Source: UM-FILTER-49-7 sp964599895 (lineage in GTDB: Bacteria; Acidobacteriota; Holophagae; Thermotomaculales; Thermotomaculaceae). Taken from it: 36,496 nucleotides of DNA. Positions 31,694-36,496 of the stretch are shown piece after piece. The stretch covers positions 1 through 36,496 of the forward strand of contig CAZRHT010000028.1 of the NCBI GenBank assembly GCA_964599895.1, given 5' to 3'. The notes beneath the pieces are model-generated. The model worked only from the letters and a program-made list of their open reading frames with translations, searched no databases and had not been told where the DNA came from. A program made the translations under genes and the position numbers. The stretch's first letter is position 1; every line of letters begins with the position of its first letter.

Positions 31694-32986
31694 ATGATTA
31701 CATTTCCAATTCTGGCGTTTTTGCTTCTGGCAGCTCATTTTTCCCGGGCAAACCTGGCCGGGTTGGCAATCGCGTGTCTACTGCTTCCATTCCTATTTTC
31801 TTACAGAAAGCGCTGGGTGCCCCTCGCGGCGGGAATTCTGCTGCTCATGGGTACAGTTGTCTGGATTTTCACAGGGTATCAACTGACAATGATGAGGATT
31901 CGTTTTGGACTGCCGCACGTTCGCCTTGTGGCCATTATGAGTGGTGTTGCGCTGTTCACCATATTTTCCGCGTGGGTACTCCTTCGGAAAAAATCCCGGG
32001 ATCGCTATCCGGGCGATCTGCCCTCCGCCAGGATCTCCGCCTGGGTGTTCTTCCTGACTGCCGGAACCCTCTCCATGATTCAATTGAAAGTTCCCTTGAA
32101 CATGCTCCTCTTGAACCGGTTTGTGCCCGGCTTCGGCTGGCTGGAAATCGTTGCACTTGCCGGGTACGGCGCTGTTGTCGCGGCGCGTATTTATGACCAC
32201 AAAACCCAGGCAAAATGGCGAATCCGGGTCTGGCACCTCTTCACCATCGTTTTTTTCGGCCAGTTGATTCTGGGACTACTTGGGTTTGATTCGTTTCTGA
32301 TGACCGGAAAGCTGCATCTCCCTGTACCGGCACTGATAGCGGCGGGTCCCATCTATAGGGGTCATGAATTTTTTATGGTATTCCTGTTTCTGGGAACCAT
32401 TGCCCTGGTGGGCCCGGCATGGTGTTCCCATCTCTGCTACATCGGAGCATGGGATGACGCCTCTTCCCGGTCAAAAAAGGTGCCCGGATACTATCGGAAT
32501 GATCCGATTCGAATTACCATTACCGTCCTGGTAATTGGCATGGCAATCCTACTTCGAGTTTTCGGTGTTGGCTGGATCCCCGCAACGATTCTGGCCGCCA
32601 TCTTCGGTCTGGCCGGTGTCGGCGTCATGCTGGTATTTTCCAGAAAGAAGGGGACGATGGTCCACTGTACCGCTTACTGTCCCATTGGTTTGTTTTCAAA
32701 TACACTCGGTAAATTGAACCCCTTTCGAATCCGCATTGATCTGGGTGGCTGCACATCCTGCATGGCCTGTGCCCGCGTCTGCCGCTACAGTGCGTTAACT
32801 CTGAAAGATATCCAGGCAGGCAGGCCTTCCCTTACCTGCACGCTGTGCGGGGACTGCATCACCGATTGTCCCCACAACACTATCCATTACCATTTCCCGG
32901 GGTTGAGCGCGGAAACAGCGAGGAAGCTGTTCATTGTCCTGGTGGTAACCCTCCACGCGGTGTTCCTGGGCGTGGCACGGATCTGA
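31694..32986 (+). CDS. Membrane-bound polyferredoxin, NosR/NapH/CcoG-like 4Fe-4S protein
   Basis: A 430-residue multi-spanning inner-membrane protein with about eight or nine hydrophobic segments and a C-terminal ferredoxin domain. Two 4Fe-4S sets are clear: Cys353, 356, 359, 363 (CTSCMACARVC) and Cys382, 385, 388, 392 (CTLCGDCITDCP). Two further motifs at membrane edges, WCSHLC (Cys244, 248) and CTAYCP (Cys325, 329), match the paired Cys motifs of NosR, NapH and CcoG. These proteins pass electrons across or along the membrane to terminal reductases or in metal-centre assembly. AAGGAGG is six bases before the ATG. Its N-terminal 200 residues are hydrophobic without a family I recognise, and no reductase gene lies nearby, so its partner is unknown. 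Confidence 0.8.
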   Translation: MITFPILAFLLLAAHFSRANLAGLAIACLLLPFLFSYRKRWVPLAAGILLLMGTVVWIFTGYQLTMMRIRFGLPHVRLVAIMSGVALFTIFSAWVLLRKKSRDRYPGDLPSARISAWVFFLTAGTLSMIQLKVPLNMLLLNRFVPGFGWLEIVALAGYGAVVAARIYDHKTQAKWRIRVWHLFTIVFFGQLILGLLGFDSFLMTGKLHLPVPALIAAGPIYRGHEFFMVFLFLGTIALVGPAWCSHLCYIGAWDDASSRSKKVPGYYRNDPIRITITVLVIGMAILLRVFGVGWIPATILAAIFGLAGVGVMLVFSRKKGTMVHCTAYCPIGLFSNTLGKLNPFRIRIDLGGCTSCMACARVCRYSALTLKDIQAGRPSLTCTLCGDCITDCPHNTIHYHFPGLSAETARKLFIVLVVTLHAVFLGVARI

Positions 32987-33054
32987 CTGAGCCGGCGTAG
33001 CCGACTCAGTGACCTGTGAAATCAGGGAGCAAAACGGGAAAATGTTTTGCTTCC
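32987..33054 (+). terminator. Two hairpins after the polyferredoxin gene, probable weak terminator
   Basis: CTGAGCCGGC-GTA-GCCGACTCAG (32987-33009, one mismatch) begins directly after the stop codon. An 11-bp stem GGGAGCAAAAC/GTTTTGCTTCC with an eight-base loop occupies 33025-33054. Neither has a proper T run; the second is followed by a loosely T-rich stretch. They may end the transcript or protect its 3' end. Confidence 0.4.
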
Positions 33055-33101
33055 ATTAGGTTATTTCATTGTGCAAAGTTTTGAAGGAGGTAATAGCGGA
33101 T

Positions 33102-33695
33102 ATGGAATATCGGAGTTTTTTTGATGAGATTGAGAGTATTGTATTGAGAGATGAATTAAGTAAATTTCTTGGAGTCAATAACACTGGAATGATTGAAATT
33201 ACATATTTGGATATCGTAAAAATGGCAGGACACAGCTGTGCAACGGTAGCTGGTGCCTACTTGATGGCGTTAAAAGGCCTTAAAACATTGTACGTTGAGG
33301 AAATCCCCCAAAGGGGTGAAATAAAGGTCGAAATAAAAAACTCGCCCACCGAAAATAATGCAGGTGTTGTGGGATCCATACTTTCCAATATTACAGGAGC
33401 AACAACGGATTATGGCTTTGGAGGAATTCCGGGGGGCACATTTAATAGAAGGGGCCTCTTGTTTTACAATGTTCCAATTGATACGGAAGTTCGGTTCACG
33501 CGTCTGGATACCAAAAAACAAATCGGCATAAATTATCATCCGGGGAAAGTGGTAAATCCTGGGAAAATATTGATGAGCGCAATTGATCCTGATGCTACAC
33601 CTGAAGACAAAAGGACATTTCCAACACGCTTTCAAGAAATGGTTAAGACTGTATTTGAAAACAGGAACACAGTAATAGACGTGATTGAACAATAA
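33102..33695 (+). CDS. FmdE-like protein of uncertain function
   Basis: A 197-residue soluble protein. The segment KMAGHSCATVAGAYLMALKG resembles the metal-binding His/Cys motif (GHxCP, hydrophobic helix) of the FmdE family, first named from formylmethanofuran dehydrogenase operons. Later conserved-looking pieces are NAGVVGSILSNITGAT, GGTFNRRGLLF and VRFTRLDTKKQIG. No other methanofuran genes are present, so that pathway role is unlikely. ATG 33102 has AAGGAGG upstream with a rather long 11-base gap; a TTG at 33069 is the alternative. The gene is clearly more AT-rich than the window's other genes, which may point to different ancestry. Confidence 0.6.
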   Translation: MEYRSFFDEIESIVLRDELSKFLGVNNTGMIEITYLDIVKMAGHSCATVAGAYLMALKGLKTLYVEEIPQRGEIKVEIKNSPTENNAGVVGSILSNITGATTDYGFGGIPGGTFNRRGLLFYNVPIDTEVRFTRLDTKKQIGINYHPGKVVNPGKILMSAIDPDATPEDKRTFPTRFQEMVKTVFENRNTVIDVIEQ

Positions 33696-33980
33696 TATCT
33701 ATTGATTACTATGAGAGCTTCCCAGTTCTCAAACAAAGAAGATAAAAAATGTAAGGCAGTTTCCAAATTTGGAGCAATTGAAAATTTCAAGTGAAGAAGC
33801 GTCTTTTCTTGTTTCCCTATCTCATCCCCCATTCAAGACTTAACATTCGGGGCAGTGGCAGGGAGCCTTTTCTTGACAAGTTGGAGATGAGGTATAAGTT
33901 TTAATAAGACTTGAGAGTTCATGTGCAACAACGGGAGATTGTCCGGAAAACACTAAGTTGAGCACAAGGAGATGTTTATC
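33696..33980. other. Non-coding gap with two adjacent palindromes
   Basis: No gene is seen. TCCAAATTTGGA (33762-33773) and TTGAAA-A-TTTCAA (33778-33790) are two perfect short palindromes four bases apart. TTGACA (33873-33878) followed by TATAAG is a possible promoter for tspO, but the 14-base spacer is short. Confidence 0.4.
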
Positions 33981-34475
33981 GTGTCACAGGTAAAGAAGTG
34001 GAAAATTCCGGGGCTTTTCGGTTGGCTCATTGTGACCTTTGCCGCTGCCGCTCTTGGAGGTGGAGCGACGGTACATGCCAAAGCTTTCTATGGTCAGCTT
34101 GTACAGCCGAGTTGGGCACCACCCGCCTTTCTTTTTGGGCCGGTCTGGACAATTCTATACATTTTGATGGGCATTGCCGCGTGGCTTATCTGGCGTTCCG
34201 GTGGATTTGGACCCAATCAAACGGCACTGACGTTATATCTGGTCCAGCTGGTCCTGAATGCCCTCTGGAGTTGGATATTCTTTGCCTGGCAAAGCGGCTT
34301 CTGGGCATTTGCCAATATCCTGGTGCTCTGGGTTCTTATCATTGCCACTCTCGTTTCTTTCTGGCGTGTGCGTCCGCTGGCGGGGGGACTGCTGTGTCCC
34401 TACCTGCTGTGGGTAACTTTTGCATCTGTCCTGAACTATTCAGTTTGGCAGCTCAATTTGCAGGTCCTTGGTTGA
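33981..34475 (+). CDS. tspO: TspO/MBR-family membrane protein (tryptophan-rich sensory protein)
   Basis: A 164-residue five-helix membrane protein of the TspO (mitochondrial benzodiazepine receptor) family. It contains the signature FYGQLVQPSWAPPAFLFGPVW and many tryptophans and prolines. Family members bind porphyrins and related tetrapyrroles and are linked to light, oxygen and stress responses. The GTG at 33981 is preferred because AAGGAG (33966-33971) lies nine bases upstream; the in-frame ATG at 33972 directly abuts the Shine-Dalgarno sequence. It precedes the EndoV-like/DUF1722 fusion by 82 bases on the same strand. Confidence 0.92.
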   Translation: MSQVKKWKIPGLFGWLIVTFAAAALGGGATVHAKAFYGQLVQPSWAPPAFLFGPVWTILYILMGIAAWLIWRSGGFGPNQTALTLYLVQLVLNALWSWIFFAWQSGFWAFANILVLWVLIIATLVSFWRVRPLAGGLLCPYLLWVTFASVLNYSVWQLNLQVLG

Positions 34476-34557
34476 TGGCGTTGTTGTTTTACAAATCATT
34501 CAAGTCGGCATCGCTTCCCGGTGCTGCTTGATTCAAACGTGACAAGTGTCTATTCAA

Positions 34558-35256
34558 ATGAGAATCTGGGACATTAATCCGGGCTATTTAAACCGACAAA
34601 GTCTGCTTGGTGAGCATCGTGAGTTGCACGGTATCGCCTCGATCATTCTAAACAACAAGAAAGGTTATTCTCAACATCCTGAAACCCTACGCTGGGTCGG
34701 GTACGGTTGGGCACTGGAAATGCGGCATAAACAATTGGCATGTGAAATGGCCCTGAGAGGGTTCACCGACAGGTCTCCGGTTAACATGCAATCCAGCAGG
34801 GGCGTCTGGCCGCCACAGTATGTGGATGAGCCAGGCAGGCAATATCAGATACTAAAGGAGAAATACAAAGACAAAGAGCAAGGTCGGATACCGTTACCGC
34901 TGAACCCGCAGCAACTATGGAGCCAGCACAAGTACTCTGTTCTGGCCCGGGACCAGAAGCTCTACAGAGAAATTGGTCGAGATGCTGCAGTTGGGAATTG
35001 TGGTTTTTCTGAGCTGGCTTCACTTTTGACAGAAACCTTAAGAATTCAGCCAAATGAAGGTGGTATCCGGAATGCACTCCAACACATGTGGGGGCATGTC
35101 TCACATGACAGTCATCAGAAAGGAGCAGCCGTTGGCGACTGGTCGTTGAAGGAGCTGTTAACTGAAATTCAAAAGAGGACAAAGAAGAATAGTGAACCAT
35201 ACCTGACTGCGTCAACCGCATTGAGTGATTTTATGGTTTGGTTGCTGACTTCATAG
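34558..35256 (+). CDS. Pyrimidine-dimer glycosylase (T4 EndoV)-like domain fused to DUF1722 (YbgA-like) domain
   Basis: A 232-residue two-domain protein. Residues 1-110 resemble the bacterial EndoV-like (Pyr_excise) family. LLGEHRELHGI aligns with LMAEYREL of T4 endonuclease V, Glu22 taking the place of catalytic Glu23. EMRHKQLACEMALRGF aligns with the T4 helix ending in ECLKRGF. Residues about 115-232 resemble DUF1722: LWSQHKYSVLARDQKLYREIG, then RNALQHMWGHV. In E. coli the DUF1722 protein YbgA is encoded next to the photolyase gene phr, so both halves point to UV photoproducts. The T4 nucleophile is the amine of the N-terminal residue; here the start MRIWDI would keep Met. ATG 34558 follows the family start; a GTG at 34546 is in frame. 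No clear Shine-Dalgarno sequence was seen. Confidence 0.68.
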   Translation: MRIWDINPGYLNRQSLLGEHRELHGIASIILNNKKGYSQHPETLRWVGYGWALEMRHKQLACEMALRGFTDRSPVNMQSSRGVWPPQYVDEPGRQYQILKEKYKDKEQGRIPLPLNPQQLWSQHKYSVLARDQKLYREIGRDAAVGNCGFSELASLLTETLRIQPNEGGIRNALQHMWGHVSHDSHQKGAAVGDWSLKELLTEIQKRTKKNSEPYLTASTALSDFMVWLLTS

Positions 35257-35277
35257 TGGGGTAGATTCGCTAACTGA

Positions 35278-35304
35278 TTGACATTCAGTAAAATGAGGTA
35301 TAGA
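35278..35304 (+). promoter_or_regulatory. Possible promoter of the MscS-type channel gene
   Basis: A perfect TTGACA (35278-35283) is followed by TATAGA (35299-35304), but the 15-base spacer is shorter than ideal. An imperfect TCTCCC-N12-GGGAGA repeat lies in the leader (35329-35352). It is plausible because the preceding gene ends about 20 bases earlier and the channel gene starts about 80 bases later. Confidence 0.4.
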
Positions 35305-35385
35305 GTCAAAGAAAAAGTTACTGTTTTTTCTCCCGAGAAAAGATGTGGGAGAGTATTAAATTTGCTGAAATAGAGGGCCCTGCTT

Positions 35386-36483
35386 ATGGAAATCTCGGAT
35401 AAAATCTTAAATCTTCTTTTTACCTTTCTGCCTCCATTGATTATTCTTATTGCGTCTGTTGCAATCCTGTGGGGTTGTTATTGGTTCCTTATCGGGAGAC
35501 GTCCGGAAATCGGTAATGAGCGCAAATTCCCCCTTCAGATATTGATGCTGGTTCTGACAATTGTGGGCATTCTGGCATTTGTCATTGCATTACCCATAAG
35601 CGAGAGTTCTCGAAACCAGATAATTGGGCTGATTGGAATTCTCATTTCAGGAATAATTGCGTTCTCATCAACAACTGTTATCGGGAACTTAATGGCCGGA
35701 GTTGTGCTTCGAATAACGAAACCCTTCCGAACCGGTGATTTTATTCGCGTGGGTGACTTTTTTGGTCGTGTTTCTGAACGGGGATTATTCGATACTGAAA
35801 TACAATCTGAAAGCCGGGAACTTATAGCTCTCCCCAATACATACTTAATCAGCCACCCGGTGTCCACGATACGAAGCTCAGGCGCTATCGTTTCAGCTAC
35901 CCTGTCTTTAGGATATGACATCCATCATTTGAAGATTGAACCTTTACTCATTAAGGCTGCGGAAGAAACTGGACTGAAGGACCCCTTCGTCCATATCCTT
36001 GAACTGGGGAATTTTTCCATAACTTACAGGATCTCCGGTCTACTCGCGGACGTTAAAGGGCTCCTCACGGCTCGTTCAAATTTATTCCGGACTGTACTGA
36101 ATACTTTACATGGCAATGACATTGAAATCATGTCACCGGCTTTTATGAACCAACGCCGGATAGCTGAGGAACAGAAGATTATTCCAACTTTCGTTCAGGT
36201 AAAACCAGAAAAAGAGGCTGTAGGTGCGGAGGAAATCGTTTTTGATAAAGCGGAGCAGGCAGAACAATTAGAAGCCGAAAAAAAGGAACTGATTGAGGAT
36301 ATTGGTAATCTGGAAACCGCTCTGAAGGAAACGGAAGACAAACAAAAAGAAGAGATTAAAGAGAAGATTCAGATGAAGCGTGAACGTCTGAAGACAGTTG
36401 AGCAGGCACAGGTCGAAGCAAGCATAGAACCGGAAAAAACTGAGCCAATCATTTCAACCAACTCGAAAAAACCACGACGTTGA
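35386..36483 (+). CDS. MscS-family small-conductance mechanosensitive channel
   Basis: A 365-residue channel: helix 1 (about residues 10-37), helix 2 (about 47-70) and a pore-lining helix (about 80-110; IAFSSTTVIGNLMAGVVLRI). These lead into the MscS beta domain (PFRTGDFIRVGDFFGRVSE, then ALPNTYLISHPV). Such channels open under membrane tension to release solutes in hypo-osmotic shock. The last 100 residues are a Glu/Lys-rich predicted coiled coil (AEQLEAEKKELIEDIGNLE) ending in a basic tail, an extension not found in E. coli MscS. The ribosome-binding site is weak. The gene ends 13 bases before the right edge. Confidence 0.88.
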   Translation: MEISDKILNLLFTFLPPLIILIASVAILWGCYWFLIGRRPEIGNERKFPLQILMLVLTIVGILAFVIALPISESSRNQIIGLIGILISGIIAFSSTTVIGNLMAGVVLRITKPFRTGDFIRVGDFFGRVSERGLFDTEIQSESRELIALPNTYLISHPVSTIRSSGAIVSATLSLGYDIHHLKIEPLLIKAAEETGLKDPFVHILELGNFSITYRISGLLADVKGLLTARSNLFRTVLNTLHGNDIEIMSPAFMNQRRIAEEQKIIPTFVQVKPEKEAVGAEEIVFDKAEQAEQLEAEKKELIEDIGNLETALKETEDKQKEEIKEKIQMKRERLKTVEQAQVEASIEPEKTEPIISTNSKKPRR

Positions 36484-36496
36484 ACCTGGCGCTTTC

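Noticed and set aside
33873..33898. TTGACA plus TATAAG as a firm tspO promoter
   Set aside because: The spacer is only 14 bases, so it is mentioned only as a possibility within the gap.
1..36496. Mobile elements, CRISPR arrays, tRNA, rRNA or riboswitches
   Set aside because: No transposase, integrase, regularly spaced repeats, tRNA-like cloverleaf or conserved RNA element was recognised on either strand.

Overview
The window looks like a core chromosomal segment of a free-living Gram-negative (double-membraned) bacterium with a respiratory TCA cycle. Evidence for two membranes is a Tol system, a TolC-like outer-membrane factor, an EnvC/YibQ-type divisome module and at least one lipoprotein. 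The succinate dehydrogenase is the Bacillus-type SdhCAB with a single five-helix dihaem cytochrome b subunit, which also occurs in Deltaproteobacteria, Bacteroidetes-related and other Gram-negative phyla. I cannot fix the phylum from sequence alone. No rRNA, tRNA, CRISPR array or recognisable mobile element was seen.

Layout. (1) 3-2072: a left-truncated hybrid histidine kinase with two PAS domains, a kinase core and a receiver. (2) 2167-4281, minus: a lipoprotein M3 (Dcp-type) peptidase, facing away from (3) 4520-11696, plus: a seven-gene efflux operon (TetR regulator, HlyD-type adaptor, two separate ABC ATPases, two ABC-2 permeases, TolC-like protein). This has the gene content of CecR/YbhGFSR with YbhF split into two polypeptides, plus its own outer-membrane channel. 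A good sigma-70 promoter and a palindromic operator precede it. (4) 11762-25408, minus: fourteen tightly packed, mostly overlapping genes. In transcription order they are a PfkB kinase, a small membrane protein, EnvC-like activator, S41 protease-like protein, YibQ-like deacetylase, PAS histidine kinase, RecN, two SPFH proteins, CoaD, TolQ, TolR, a TolA/TonB-like protein and TolB. (5) 25645-31351, minus: a TCA-cycle operon icd-mdh-sdhCAB with a clear promoter and a clear terminator. (6) 31694-36483, plus: a looser, partly AT-rich group holding a membrane polyferredoxin behind an FNR-type site, an FmdE-like protein, TspO, an EndoV-like/DUF1722 fusion and an MscS-type channel.

The most interesting points are: a T4-EndoV-like pyrimidine-dimer glycosylase domain fused to a DUF1722 (YbgA-like) domain; an S41 protease whose nucleophile serine is Asn, beside an EnvC-type activator; an asymmetric ATPase pair whose two defects fall in the same composite ATP site; and a membrane polyferredoxin with an FNR-like box almost exactly at the class II position.

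How the genes work together: the efflux operon would form a complete tripartite pump. The long minus-strand array mostly serves envelope constriction and integrity (EnvC, YibQ, TolQR-TolA-TolB), with CoaD and RecN embedded in it. The TCA operon makes the isocitrate, malate and succinate oxidising enzymes together.
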